Shown in pieces: positions 1 through 8,142 of a stretch of 62,771 nt of DNA. Origin of the DNA: Solirubrobacteraceae bacterium (GTDB lineage: Bacteria > Actinomycetota > Thermoleophilia > Solirubrobacterales > Solirubrobacteraceae); contig JANJTP010000049.1 in assembly GCA_024711025.1 (NCBI GenBank), forward strand, positions 1 to 62,771, written 5' to 3'. The notes under the pieces are model-generated. The model was not told the origin of the DNA, searched no databases, and saw only the letters and a program-made list of their open reading frames with translations. How positions within the stretch are numbered: the first letter of the stretch is position 1; every line of letters begins with the position of its first letter. The position numbers and the translations under genes are program-made.

Positions 1-990
1 CGCGACGTCGAAGTGCCCGAGCCGGGGCCGGGGCAGGTGCTCGTGAAGGTCGGGGGCGCCGGAGCCTGCCACTCGGATCTGCACCTGATGGAGTGGCCGG
101 AGGGGACGTTCGCCTGGGACCTGCCGTTCACGCTCGGCCACGAGAACGCCGGGTGGGTCGAGGCGCTGGGAGCCGGCGTGAAGGGCGTTGAGGTCGGCGA
201 GGCGGTCGCCGTGTACGGCCCGTGGGGGTGCGGGCGCTGCCGTGCGTGCCGCCTGTCCAGGGAGAACTTCTGCGAGCGAGCGACGGAGCTGCGCGCGCTC
301 GGCGGCGGGCTCGGCCTCAACGGGGGCCTCGCCGAGTACCTGCTCGTCCCGGCCGCTCGGCTGCTCGTGCCGCTCGGTGATCTCGACCCGGTGGACGCGG
401 CGCCGCTTTCGGATGCCGCGCTGACGCCGTATCACGCGATCAAGCGCAATCTCCACAAGCTCGCGCCGGGGACCGCGGTGGTCGTGATCGGGGTCGGTGG
501 GCTCGGCCACATGGCGGTCCAGATCCTGCAGGCGATCAGCGCCGCGCGGGTCATCGCCGTCGATGTCGACGAGAGCAGGCTGCGACTCGCCCGCGAGGTC
601 GGGGCCGACGAGGCCGTGCTCTCGGGCGAGGAGGCCGGCGGGCGGATCCGCGAGCTGACCGGCGGGCTGGGCGCGATGGTCGTGCTCGACTTCGTCGGCA
701 CCGAGGCGACGATGCAGCTCGGCGCGAGCGTCGCGCGACCCGACGGCGAGGTGACCGTGGTCGGCCTCGCCGGCGGGACGTTCCCGTTCGCGTTCGGGGC
801 GCTCCCCTGGGACTGCGCGATCACGGTTCCCTACTGGGGCTCGACCGTGGAGCTGATCGAGGTGCTGGACCTCGCCCGCGCGGGCCGGATCCGAGCGCAC
901 GTGCAGCGGTTCGGGCTCGACGAGGCGCCGGACGTATACCGCAGGCTGCGCGAGGGCGAGATCGAGGGCCGGGCGGTGATGGTGCCGTAG
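1..990 (+). CDS. Zn-dependent alcohol dehydrogenase (5' partial)
   Basis: Medium-chain alcohol dehydrogenase. The frame is open to the first base (RDVE precedes a GTG at 13), so the gene probably begins outside the window. An N-terminal GroES-like domain carries the catalytic-zinc residues (GACHSD, GHENAGWV) and a structural-zinc cysteine cluster (CGRCRACRLSRENFC). A Rossmann domain follows with GVGGLGHMAVQ for NAD(P) binding and an acidic residue after beta-2 (VDVDESR), favouring NAD(H). The length fits the family (~340 aa). It probably oxidises or reduces small alcohols/aldehydes in the cytoplasm; the substrate cannot be read from the sequence. Confidence 0.9.
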   Translation, partial: RDVEVPEPGPGQVLVKVGGAGACHSDLHLMEWPEGTFAWDLPFTLGHENAGWVEALGAGVKGVEVGEAVAVYGPWGCGRCRACRLSRENFCERATELRALGGGLGLNGGLAEYLLVPAARLLVPLGDLDPVDAAPLSDAALTPYHAIKRNLHKLAPGTAVVVIGVGGLGHMAVQILQAISAARVIAVDVDESRLRLAREVGADEAVLSGEEAGGRIRELTGGLGAMVVLDFVGTEATMQLGASVARPDGEVTVVGLAGGTFPFAFGALPWDCAITVPYWGSTVELIEVLDLARAGRIRAHVQRFGLDEAPDVYRRLREGEIEGRAVMVP

Positions 991-1003
991 GGGCCGCGGG
1001 CTC

Positions 1004-1348
1004 CTAGTCCGCCCGGCGCGGGTCCATCGGCGCGATCTCGTCGAGCGCGACCGCGTCACGAATCCGATACACGCGGTATCGCCAGTCCTGCGTGAGCAGG
1101 CCGGTCAGGCGCCGCTGGAAGTCGTAGAACGTGGCCGACCGCAGGAACGCCGCCACGGCAGCGGCGTCGTCCCACTCCTGGGTGAGGACGTAGTGGTCGG
1201 AGTCGCTCAGCGAGACGCCGACGTGGAACAGCCGGCAGCCCGGCTCGCGAGAGGCGCGCTCCTCGTGCTCGCGCAGCAGCTCCCGGAGCAGCTCGGCGTA
1301 GCCGGCGGCTCCGAACAGGTGTCCGATGGCGATCACGGCGTCGGACAT
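1004..1348 (-). CDS. antibiotic biosynthesis monooxygenase (ABM)-like protein
   Basis: About 114 aa when started at the ATG (complement of 1346-1348) giving MSDAVIAIGHLF. A longer frame runs to 1453 but its extra N-terminus has no family character and overlaps the antitoxin promoter region. The pattern AIGHLF, an arginine/glutamate-rich helix, EPGCRLFHVGVSL, HYVLTQEW, then a C-terminal helix with FY and the LL region fits the ferredoxin-like ABM fold. These are small dimeric cofactor-less enzymes or quinone-handling proteins. It converges with the dehydrogenase, 13 bp apart. Its precise role is unknown. Confidence 0.7.
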   Translation of the reverse strand: MSDAVIAIGHLFGAAGYAELLRELLREHEERASREPGCRLFHVGVSLSDSDHYVLTQEWDDAAAVAAFLRSATFYDFQRRLTGLLTQDWRYRVYRIRDAVALDEIAPMDPRRAD

Positions 1349-1427
1349 ACGGACCACTATGACGGCTCCGCGACCGGTGGGCGAGGGCACGAACGACCTG
1401 GCCGTCTCGCGCGCTACCGTGAGCACG

Positions 1428-1670
1428 ATGGCTGCGCGTGAGGACAAGGTCACGGTCCAAGTGGATGCGGAGATGGTCGAGCGTGCGCGTGCGGAGCTCG
1501 GCCTGGGCGGCGGGAGCGACGCCGCAGTCGTCGAGCGTGCGCTGAACGCCTACCTCCTGGGCCGGCTCCTCGATGCGACGCAGGTGCGGGCCGGGTTGTC
1601 TGAGGAGGAGGCGTCGCGCTTGGCCTTTGAGGAGTTGCGCGCGTCGCGGCGCGAGCGCGGCGTTGCGTGA
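1428..1670 (+). CDS. ribbon-helix-helix-type antitoxin
   Basis: Eighty-residue protein whose start is taken at ATG 1428 (MAAREDKVTVQVD), since the beta-strand KVTVQVDAEMVERAR followed by an acidic helix is the usual VapB/RHH-type start. The C-terminal half is helical and acidic (SEEEASRLAFEELRASRRERG), as expected for a toxin-wrapping segment. It overlaps the downstream PIN toxin by 8 bp if that gene uses TTG 1663, typical of translationally coupled toxin-antitoxin pairs. It probably binds its own promoter and neutralises the PIN ribonuclease. Confidence 0.75.
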   Translation: MAAREDKVTVQVDAEMVERARAELGLGGGSDAAVVERALNAYLLGRLLDATQVRAGLSEEEASRLAFEELRASRRERGVA

Positions 1671-2085
1671 TCGGGTCGTCGTCGATCCGGGCGTCTTCGT
1701 CTCGGCGCTGATCGGAACTCGTGGTGCTGCGCCGGACGTCGTGATCCGCGCGCTTGTCGACGATCGGATCGAGGTGGTCGCCAGCCCGTTGCTACTCGAC
1801 GAGCTCGAGCGCGTCCTGCGGCGACCGAAGTTCCACCGGTACGTGGATGAGCAGACCGCCCGGGAGTTCGTCGAACGCGTTCGACGCCACGTGACGCTCG
1901 TTGATGACGCGTCCGAGCACGCACCAGTGACGCGTGATCGCGGCGACGACTACCTCATCGCGCTCGCACTCGGTGAGGGCGTCGATGCGATTGTCAGCGG
2001 CGATCGCGACCTCATCGACGCGGGTCTGTCGACGCCGGCTGTGTGGACTCCCCGGCAGTTGGCGGATCGGATGCGCGCAGGCTGA
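1663..2085 (+). CDS. PIN-domain toxin (putative type II TA, COG1569-like)
   Basis: About 140 aa from a TTG start at 1663 that overlaps the antitoxin stop; the upstream part of the open frame is an arginine-rich shadow of the antitoxin and is excluded. PIN features: first acidic residue in VVVDPGVFVSALIG, a glutamate in SPLLLDELERVLRR, and a C-terminal acidic pair in RDRGDDYLIALAL plus VSGDRDLID. These should coordinate Mg/Mn for RNA cleavage. It forms a complete TA module with the gene before it. Confidence 0.8.
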   Translation: MRDRVVVDPGVFVSALIGTRGAAPDVVIRALVDDRIEVVASPLLLDELERVLRRPKFHRYVDEQTAREFVERVRRHVTLVDDASEHAPVTRDRGDDYLIALALGEGVDAIVSGDRDLIDAGLSTPAVWTPRQLADRMRAG

Positions 2086-2166
2086 GCGAGGGAACCGACG
2101 CCTCGTGTGCGGCCCGTCGTTGGGCTACCGGCAACGAGCTGCCAGCGCGCATTGAGAGTGGCGTTT

Positions 2167-2285
2167 CTAGTCTCGGATGAGCTCCCAGTAGGCGCGGGGG
2201 TCCTTCGGGCTCTTGCCGACCCAGCGCACAGCGCCCGCGTGCTTCAGCGTGTTGAGCAGCTGTAGGAGCGTTGGACCACGGCCTT
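2167..2285 (-). pseudogene. C-terminal remnant, winged-helix end of an AlbA_2/AAA_4-like protein
   Basis: Too short for a gene call. Read leftward, the frame encodes PTLLQLLNTLKHAGAVRWVG then KSPKDPRAYWELIRD and a TAG stop at 2167-2169. This looks like the wHTH tail of ATP-binding AlbA_2/COG2865-type regulators. No start codon or upstream domain is attached; the frame runs into an unrelated methyltransferase fragment near 2285. The same family is represented by another leftward fragment at 5.75-6.19 kb, so the two may be the ends of one interrupted gene. The family assignment comes from memory of such C-termini and is tentative. Confidence 0.45.
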
Positions 2286-2379
2286 CACCAGGCCTTCGAG
2301 CCAGGCCACGCGTAGCCCAGTGGCGTCCGGAACCAGGGGTCGTAGCGCTCCGCTCGCCCGTTGCTGCCGGCGCTCGGGT
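2285..2379 (-). pseudogene. N-terminal fragment of a SAM-dependent methyltransferase
   Basis: Directly after the DsrE-like stop the leftward frame reads GRAERYDPWFRTPLGYAW and then hits TGA. The RYDxWFxTPLG signature is the usual N-terminus of small class I methyltransferases that often sit beside sulfur or metalloid genes. No nucleotide-binding motif follows, so only about 30 codons survive. It marks the left breakpoint of the sulfur cassette. Confidence 0.5.
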
Positions 2380-2727
2380 TCAGAAGGTCAGCGTCTGCTG
2401 CGACCACAGCGTCCAGTCGGTGAGCTCTTCCAGGGTCGAGCGCCTGGCACCGTCGATCAGTTGCTCGTCGCGAAGGCCGCGGGCCTCGAGGCACGTTCCG
2501 CAGCATGCGATCTCGCCGCGGCGCACGAGTGGCTTGAGCATGCGGTCAAGGTGGTAGTGGCCCTCGGCGAGCTTCTGGCCGGCGACGGCGCAGGCGACGG
2601 CGTCGCCCATCAGGAAGACGCGAACGTCGACCCCGGCGCGCTTACTGAGCGCCCCGGCGAGGCGCAGCGCGTTGTAGGGGCGTTCGCTGCCGTAGGGCTG
2701 ATCGTTGACGATGACGAGCACGTTCAT
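2380..2727 (-). CDS. DsrE/DsrF-like family protein
   Basis: 115 aa. The alpha/beta start MNVLVIVNDQPYGSERPYNA, VRVFLMGDAV and a cysteine motif IACCGTCLEARG are characteristic of DsrE-like sulfur-relay or peroxiredoxin-like proteins. The CxxC-type cysteines could carry persulfide sulfur. It lies 31 bp downstream of the sulfide:quinone oxidoreductase-like gene on the same strand, so the two are probably co-transcribed and involved in handling sulfane sulfur in the cytoplasm. Length is normal for the family. Confidence 0.85.
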   Translation of the reverse strand: MNVLVIVNDQPYGSERPYNALRLAGALSKRAGVDVRVFLMGDAVACAVAGQKLAEGHYHLDRMLKPLVRRGEIACCGTCLEARGLRDEQLIDGARRSTLEELTDWTLWSQQTLTF

Positions 2728-2758
2728 CGCCGGGGCCTCCTGCTGTGGCGTCTGGGTG

Positions 2759-3889
2759 TCATCGCAGGCGAGCCAGCCAGCGTCTCTCGAAGATGACCTT
2801 GCCCCAGTGCCAGCGGCGCGCGGGGCTGCGCATTCTCACGGTCGGGTCGGGCTCGGCGTAGAAGTCGCCGCTTGCGTACCCGGCGCGTCCGCCGCCGGTT
2901 TCGAGGAAGCACGCGCCGTGCCCGTCGAACCGTGCGCTGGCGGTACGGCCGGCGGCCATCGCGGCGAGGTTGTCGGCGACGACCTCGGCCTGGCCGTGGG
3001 CGAATACCCCGGCCTTGGGGAGCGGCTTGCTGTTGGCCAGCGTGATCGTCGTGACGTCGCCGATCGCGTGCACGCCCTCGCGCGCGCGGAGCGTGGGTGC
3101 GTCGACCGGGATCCAACCCTGGGGCCCGCCCAGCGGCGAGTCGGCGATGAACGCCGGCGCCCGGTGCGGCGGGATCGCGATCAGCAGGTCGTATGGCTCA
3201 CTGCCGTCCTCGAATTGCGCCTCGCTCAGGTCGGCGTCGACGGACTGCAGCGCCCTGCCCGGCGAGAAGCCGATCGCGCGTCGCTCCAGCATGGCCGCAA
3301 CCTGTGCGCCGATTGCCGCGCCGGCGACCGGCAGCGGCTGCGGCTCGGCGGTGACGACGTCGACCCGAGCCGAGATGCCGCGGCGGCGAAGCAGGTCGTC
3401 TACCAGGAACGCCGCCTCATAGGGGGCCGCGGGGCACTTGAACGGCATCGCGGCGACGACGACGAGGACGCGTCCGCCGCGGAATCCGGCGAGCGTTTCG
3501 CGCAGTCGCTCGGCGTCCTCGCGCGTGTAGAAGCCGTGTGCCGCGCCGTCTAGGCCGGGGATCGTCTCAGGCGCGAGCGATGCACCCGGAGCGAGGACGA
3601 GCTCGTCGAAGGCGATCTCGCCGCCGGTCGTCGACAGCGTCGCGACCTCGGGGTCGATTCTGGTGACCTCGGCCTCGACCAGCCGGACCCCGGCCCGTCC
3701 TAGGCTGGAGAGCGGTCGCGACACCTGCGCCGGTGTGCGCGAGCCGATGATCTGCCACAGGAACGAGGGCGCGAAGTCGTGGCGCAGGCGCTGGTCGACG
3801 AGCGTGACCGATACAGCCGCATCGCGGCGTGTCAGATGCTGGGCGCAGGCCAGCCCGCCCACCCCGCCGCCGACGATGACGACTTTCAC
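2759..3889 (-). CDS. sulfide:quinone oxidoreductase-like flavoprotein
   Basis: 376 aa. N-terminal FAD-binding GGGVGG within MKVVIVGGGVGGLACAQHL, a second FAD motif near residues 274-280 (VHAIGDVT), and two conserved cysteines, C152 in PFKCPAAPYE and C327 in GHGACFLETGGG. These motifs define the SQR/FCC-like branch of pyridine-nucleotide-disulfide oxidoreductases. It probably oxidises sulfide to persulfide/polysulfide and passes electrons to quinone at the membrane. It is the first gene of a leftward pair with the DsrE-like gene and is divergent from an ArsR-rhodanese regulator. Confidence 0.85.
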   Translation of the reverse strand: MKVVIVGGGVGGLACAQHLTRRDAAVSVTLVDQRLRHDFAPSFLWQIIGSRTPAQVSRPLSSLGRAGVRLVEAEVTRIDPEVATLSTTGGEIAFDELVLAPGASLAPETIPGLDGAAHGFYTREDAERLRETLAGFRGGRVLVVVAAMPFKCPAAPYEAAFLVDDLLRRRGISARVDVVTAEPQPLPVAGAAIGAQVAAMLERRAIGFSPGRALQSVDADLSEAQFEDGSEPYDLLIAIPPHRAPAFIADSPLGGPQGWIPVDAPTLRAREGVHAIGDVTTITLANSKPLPKAGVFAHGQAEVVADNLAAMAAGRTASARFDGHGACFLETGGGRAGYASGDFYAEPDPTVRMRSPARRWHWGKVIFERRWLARLR

Positions 3890-3968
3890 CGCGCACCTCT
3901 GACCGGTAGGTGCGCGGCGGTCGCCGTGTCGAGATGGGACCGCTGGGCGGCGATCGTATGCTCCACAG

Positions 3969-4000
3969 TTGACACGTTACCTAATTGATCGATTGAATAC
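3969..4000. promoter_or_regulatory. AT-rich promoter/operator between SQR-like and ArsR-rhodanese genes
   Basis: The 116-bp divergent spacer has one clearly AT-rich stretch. It contains TTGACA at 3969-3974 and, 18 bp later, TTGAAT at 3993-3998, giving a plausible rightward promoter ending just before the ATG at 4006. Around ATCGAT it also holds an imperfect dyad, ATTGATCGATTGAAT, a plausible ArsR-type operator able to control both directions. Contact with the regulator is inferred only. Confidence 0.45.
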
Positions 4001-4005
4001 TACCC

Positions 4006-4677
4006 ATGGACGACGCTCGCGAACGGAAGCTCGCGGTCTTCGAGGCCGTCGCGCAGATGGGCAAGGCGTTCGCAAGCCCGCGCCGCCTCGAGCTTCTCGA
4101 CCTGCTCGCCCAGGCGCCGCGCAGCGTCGAGGAGCTAGCCCATGCCAGCGACCAGCCGAGCGCGAACGCTTCCCAGCATCTGCGTGTGCTTCATGCCGCG
4201 GGGCTCGTAGTGCGCCGGCGCGAGGGCACGCGCGTGCGCTACGCCCTGGCAGGAGAGGACGTGCGCGACCTCTGGATCGCGTTGCGCGACGCCTCGTCCG
4301 CGCGGCTGGCGGAAGTGGAGCGCGCCGCACGCGACTATCTCGGGGAGGACGTCGAGGCGATCGGACACGACGAGCTGATCGCCCGCATGCGCCACCGCGA
4401 TGTGGTGCTGGTCGACGTCCGCCCGTCGGAGGAGTTCGCAGCCGGGCACATCGACGGGGCGCGCTCGATCCCGATCGACGAGCTCAAGCGCCGCATCGTC
4501 GAGCTCCCGGCAGACCGCGAGATCGTCGCATACTGCCGTGGCCCCTTCTGTGCCCTCGCGTACACAGCCGTACGCACCCTTCGAGCCAACGGGCTGGACG
4601 CGCGCCGTCTGCAGGACGGCTGGCCCGAATGGCAGGCCGCACACAGGGCAAGCCAGCTCGCCGGTTCGCCGGGCTGA
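4006..4677 (+). CDS. ArsR-family regulator fused to a rhodanese domain
   Basis: 223 aa. Residues ~5-95 form a winged helix typical of ArsR (SPRRLELLDLL, ANASQHLRVLHAAGLV, REGTRVRYAL). Residues ~120-215 are a rhodanese domain with VVLVDVRPSEEFAAGHIDGA and an active-site loop YCRGPFC, placing the catalytic cysteine at 177 and a second cysteine at 182. Such fusions sense reactive sulfur by persulfidation of the loop cysteine. It is divergent from the SQR-like gene and probably represses it until sulfide or polysulfide is present. Confidence 0.88.
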   Translation: MDDARERKLAVFEAVAQMGKAFASPRRLELLDLLAQAPRSVEELAHASDQPSANASQHLRVLHAAGLVVRRREGTRVRYALAGEDVRDLWIALRDASSARLAEVERAARDYLGEDVEAIGHDELIARMRHRDVVLVDVRPSEEFAAGHIDGARSIPIDELKRRIVELPADREIVAYCRGPFCALAYTAVRTLRANGLDARRLQDGWPEWQAAHRASQLAGSPG

Positions 4678-4784
4678 GTGTCACGCGTGCGACAGGCTCC
4701 ACTCGACCTCTGGTCGTCCTGCCCAATGCGGAGGTCGGAAGCGCTGACCGGCTGGACGCTCCGGGTCGATGAGGTCCTCACGTC

Positions 4785-5639
4785 TTGACCGGCCCCGAGA
4801 GCGCCCCGATCCTCGCCGCGAAGGCGACCGACGAGCCTTCGGTGTTCCGGCCGGAAGGTCTGGTCCGGGAGGGCCGTCGACAGCTGCGCCGCACCGAGGA
4901 TCCCGTTCCCGCCGTGTGCCTGCTCGACCCCGACGGGGATGTCGTGCGGTACCTGCGACGTACGGATGCCGCCCGCCTGCATCCTGGTTGGGCCTGTTAC
5001 CACACGGAGCTTTGGACCGCCGAGCATGCCGGCGTGCAGTTCGGAGTCGTCGGATGCGCGGTGGGTGCACCGTTCGCAGTGCTGGTCGCCGAGGAACTGG
5101 CGGTCAGCGGCTGCACGCTCGTCGTCAGCGTGACCTCGTCCGGACAGCTCGAGGCGCTCGGCGACCCCCCCTATCACGTGCTCATCGAACGCGCGTGGCG
5201 TGACGAGGGAACCAGCCTGCACTACCGGCCGCCCGCGCCGTGGAGCCACCTTTCCGGGCACCTTCGCACGCGCCTGTCGGGCGCGTTCGACGAGCTATCC
5301 GAGCCTGTGCGCGAAGGTGCCGCGTGGACCACGGACGCCCCGTTCCGCGAGAGTCAGAGCGCGATTGCGAGCGCTCGGGGTGCGGGCTGCCACGTCGTCG
5401 AGATGGAAGCCGCGGCGCTCTACGCGTACGCTGAGGCGCGGCAGCGCGACGTCGTCTGCCTGGCGCACGTGACCAACACGATGGCTGTCTCCGGCGACGA
5501 CTTCGAGAAGGGCCCGCACGCAGGCGCGCTCATCACCCTCGACGCGTTCGCCGCAACCGCACGAGCGCTCGGACACGCCGCGTCAGCCGATGACGTAAGC
5601 GTGAATACGCCCAACGCAGAGGCGCGGCCCATGCGCTGA
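4785..5639 (+). CDS. nucleoside phosphorylase-like protein
   Basis: 284 aa from a TTG start. It has the PNP/uridine-phosphorylase pattern: a phosphate/ribose-site region GVVGCAVGAPFAVLVAEEL, VVSVTSSGQL, and the VVEMEAAALYAYA motif whose Met-Glu binds ribose. A C-terminal extension follows TNTMAVSGDDFEKGP. It likely cleaves a nucleoside with phosphate in the cytoplasm; the base cannot be inferred. It sits 107 bp after the ArsR-rhodanese gene with no sign of a sulfur role. The frame overlaps no other convincing gene. Confidence 0.75.
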   Translation: MTGPESAPILAAKATDEPSVFRPEGLVREGRRQLRRTEDPVPAVCLLDPDGDVVRYLRRTDAARLHPGWACYHTELWTAEHAGVQFGVVGCAVGAPFAVLVAEELAVSGCTLVVSVTSSGQLEALGDPPYHVLIERAWRDEGTSLHYRPPAPWSHLSGHLRTRLSGAFDELSEPVREGAAWTTDAPFRESQSAIASARGAGCHVVEMEAAALYAYAEARQRDVVCLAHVTNTMAVSGDDFEKGPHAGALITLDAFAATARALGHAASADDVSVNTPNAEARPMR

Positions 5640-5751
5640 GGCGCCCCCGCGACGCAGGTGGCAATCGGCTGGGGTCGCGCTCGTCGCCATCGGCACCGGC
5701 GACCGCCTCGCGCGGTACCTTGTTGGGACGCATCGCTGCCCGTAAGGGGGG

Positions 5752-6192
5752 CGGCTCCGGGGGGTGCTGGTCGAACAGCAGCAGGCCGGCGACGGTCGGC
5801 GTGTCGCCCGTGAGCAGTCCGCGCGCCCGTAGGAGACGCAGCGGGTCGGGAGCGCCGAGCGCGCCTGCGCACTCGCTCAGCGGGGTCGTGTCGAGCGTGT
5901 CGACGGTCGCTCCGGGGAGTTGCCGGGCCTCGTAGCTGTCGTGGCCGCGGTCGAACGCGAGCTCCTGGCGTTGGGCGAACGTGAGCTTGCGGTTCTCATC
6001 GCCGACGCGGAGGTAGACCTCGTCCTTGCTGTTCGCGTGGACCACGCCCTCGGTCGGAGCGACGTCGAGTACGAGCAGGTGGTCGTGCTCCCCGCCGTCG
6101 GCGATGCAATCGACGAACTGGTGTGAGACGTGCACCGGTGGAACGCAGAAGTCCAGCGAGGCCTGGGCCAGCTCGTTGCGGCGGCCACCCAT
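5752..6192 (-). pseudogene. fragment of AlbA_2/AAA_4-type ATP-binding regulator
   Basis: The leftward frame contains family-like sequence: ELAQASLDFCVPPVHVSHQF, VLDVAPTEGVVHANSKDEVY, LRVGDENRKLTFAQRQELAF and LTGDTPTVAGLLLFDQHPPE. These match the middle of COG2865-type proteins (Schlafen AlbA_2 followed by a divergent AAA_4 region). The N-terminal E-x-EFK segment and everything after LLLFDQHPPE are missing or frame-scrambled, so it is not functional. The missing C-terminus may be the piece at 2167-2285, which would put the sulfur cassette inside this gene. Confidence 0.65.
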
Positions 6193-6323
6193 CCGCACCG
6201 CGCTCGGCCAGATCCGCCTCGGCCACTTCCAGGGCCCCGACGGCGGCTTCGCCCAGACCACCGAGCTCCATCGCCCTTCGGCGCGAGCTGCTCGCAGCAC
6301 TCGGCGTCCCCGAGCCGCCATCG

Positions 6324-6719
6324 CTACAGCTCGGTAGGGCCAACCACGAATCCCAGCCGCGTGGTTCCACGGCGCAGGCGAGCGTCGAGGGTGACGAGCT
6401 TGCAGTCGAGGATCCGGGCGAGCGCGACGTAGTTGGCGTCATAGGTCTTCGCCCAGCCGAGCTCGTCGGCCACTGCCCAGGATTCCGTGAGCAGCTCCTC
6501 AGGCTCGATTCGCGTGATCGGAGCGTTGAGCGCGCGCTGGCGCATCGGCTCGGCTTGGTCACGGCGAAGCTCACCGCGCCACATCGCTGCATGCAGCGCG
6601 GAGACCACTTCGATCCACAGCAGCGGTGGTGCGAGGAGCGCGGCGCCGTCGAAGCGGGCGAAGCCGACTGGGGTTGCCGACGCTGCGATCGTGACGCTCG
6701 CGTCGAGGACGAGCTTCAC
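6324..6719 (-). CDS. VapC-like PIN-domain toxin
   Basis: 131 aa from a GTG (complement of 6717-6719). The PIN signature is complete: MKLVLDASVTIA (first Asp), a Glu in PPLLWIEVVSAL, the Asp in ELGWAKTYDANYVALA, and a terminal acidic residue in LVTLDARL. It should act as an Mg-dependent ribonuclease. Its start overlaps the antitoxin stop by 4 bp (GTGA), so translation is coupled. Confidence 0.85.
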   Translation of the reverse strand: MKLVLDASVTIAASATPVGFARFDGAALLAPPLLWIEVVSALHAAMWRGELRRDQAEPMRQRALNAPITRIEPEELLTESWAVADELGWAKTYDANYVALARILDCKLVTLDARLRRGTTRLGFVVGPTEL

Positions 6720-6967
6720 CGGCCGCTACGCGAGAGAGCCACCGCTGCGACCCAGTTCGGCGCCGGGCTGCCGTCCTCGAGGCGCTGCCACTCCAGCGGC
6801 ATCGGCAGCATCGGGTACAGCTCGTCACGAACGCTGTCCAGGTCGACTGGGTCGATCACGCGCCGGCGACCTTCGGTGCGCGAGCTGAGGCGACCATCAC
6901 GGATCCAGCGGCGCACCGTCGCCGGGCTGCGCCCGACCCTGCTGGCAGCTTCCTCGACGGTCAGCAT
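6716..6967 (-). CDS. excisionase/MerR-type HTH antitoxin
   Basis: 83 aa, starting at the ATG complementary to 6965-6967 (MLTVEEAASRVGRSPATVRR). The N-terminal 45 residues form the excisionase-like helix-turn-helix (WIRDGRLSSRTEGRRRVID); the remainder is an acidic and proline-containing tail (DELYPMLPMPLEWQRLED) suited to toxin binding. It overlaps the PIN toxin by 4 bp, so it is most likely the antitoxin and autorepressor rather than an excisionase. Confidence 0.75.
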   Translation of the reverse strand: MLTVEEAASRVGRSPATVRRWIRDGRLSSRTEGRRRVIDPVDLDSVRDELYPMLPMPLEWQRLEDGSPAPNWVAAVALSRSGR

Positions 6968-7064
6968 GACTGGATCGTACGCCGCGCATCGGCGCACCTG
7001 AGCCCCGTGGTAGTCGCGCGGTACGTCCCGCCGCACCCAGATCGGTCGATCTCCTCGCGATCTG

Positions 7065-7652
7065 GTGGGAGACTTCCGGTGGGCGCGGCGACGATCGTCA
7101 GCGAAGCGCAGAGGTCTGGGGCTTGGTCTGCCGCGCAGCTTGCCGCTAGTCCGGATCTTGCAGCAACGAGCAGCGGGCCCGGGGATCGGGGTCGCTGAAG
7201 AGCGGGCGTGGCGGCTGGGGTGCCGTCCCGACGGGCCGCTGATCATCGACGTCGACGCAACACTGATCACCGCGCACTCTGAGAAGGACGGGGCGGCGGC
7301 GACCTACAAGCGCGGGTTCGGCTTTCACCCGATGATGGCCTACCTGGACTTGCCCACCGGCCCGGCGGGCGGCGTGCCGCTCGCCGGGCTTCTGCGGGCG
7401 GGGAACGCGGGCGCGAGCACCGCCGCCGATCACATCGACGTGCTCGACCAGGCGCTCGCGCAGCTGCCGCAAGAGGTCGCGGCCGACGGGGAGATTCTCG
7501 TGCGCTGCGACTCGGCCGGCGCCACGCACGAGCTGCTCGACTATGGCCGCCAAGCCCGGATGCGCTTCTCGGTCGGCCTGCATCTGAGCGAGACGGTCCG
7601 CGCGGCGATTCTCGCCGTCGCCGACCGATTGGATGCCCGCCCAGAGCGCTGA
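7065..7652 (+). pseudogene. IS1380-family transposase, internal fragment
   Basis: About 195 codons of an IS1380-type DDE transposase normally ~450 aa. The catalytic first Asp region PLIIDVDATLITAHSEKDGA and the following TYKRGFGFHPMMAYLD, GLLRAGNAGASTAADHIDVL and VRCDSAGATHELLDY are clear. N-terminal ~100 residues are frame-disrupted (7000-7100) and the C-terminal third is missing where the fragment meets an IS110 remnant near 7655-7690. It cannot transpose. Confidence 0.8.
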
Positions 7653-7689
7653 GGGCGAGATCCGCGCGAACATCGCGGCCCTGGAACGA

Positions 7690-7989
7690 CGCGTCGATTC
7701 GGTCGGTCTTGCAGGCCAGCGGTCCGAGGCCCTTGACCTTCTGCGCGTCGGCGATCTCGACCTCCCAGCCGTGCTGCTCGAGCGTGTCGTGCACGAACCG
7801 CGCGCCGTTCATCGACTCGAGCGCCGCGCGCACCAGCACCGGGTCATGACGCTCCTCAACACCGTGCGCGAACCCGCGCAGACCGTCCGCATCCGGGGGC
7901 GCAGCGCCCACCTCCAGCCGATCGTCCGCCTCATCGAGCAGGCAATAGTCCAGCCGCCTGCGGCTCAAATCCAAACCAGCGTGCAACAT
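7690..7989 (-). pseudogene. IS110-family transposase, N-terminal fragment
   Basis: Exactly the first ~100 codons of an IS110-type DEDD transposase survive, from the ATG complementary to 7987-7989: MLHAGLDLSRRRLDYCLLDE, ALESMNGARFVHDTLEQHGW, IADAQKVKGLGPLACKTDRI. The RuvC-like first Asp (GLDLSRRR) and the KTDRIDA motif are present. After KTDRIDA the frame changes into the IS1380 remnant, so the C-terminal catalytic serine domain is lost. Confidence 0.8.
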
Positions 7990-7995
7990 GTGAGC

Positions 7996-8052
7996 GGGCC
8001 TCCTCGTGGTAGCTCTTCGGTGGACACGCTGAGCGTGCCACCGAGGAGGCCC
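7996..8052. repeat. inverted repeat in the IS110 5' non-coding end
   Basis: GGGCCTCCTCGTGG (7996-8009) pairs with CCACCGAGGAGGCCC (8038-8052), with only one bulged base, around a 28-nt loop. It lies just upstream of the IS110 transposase start, where IS110 elements encode their guide ('bridge') RNA. The structure may be a piece of that RNA or the end of the element; which one is not decidable by eye. Confidence 0.5.
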
Positions 8053-8142
8053 TCCTTCACGACACTCAGTCGCACGGGTCGTCGACCACACCCCCCACAA
8101 CGTCTGTGTCAGAACCGAGCCCAAGCGGGCGACCCGTTCCGT

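Noticed and set aside
6716-7270. Longer version of the HTH antitoxin (184 codons)
   Set aside because: N-terminal 100 residues have no family character; the HTH begins at the internal ATG 6967 as in relatives.
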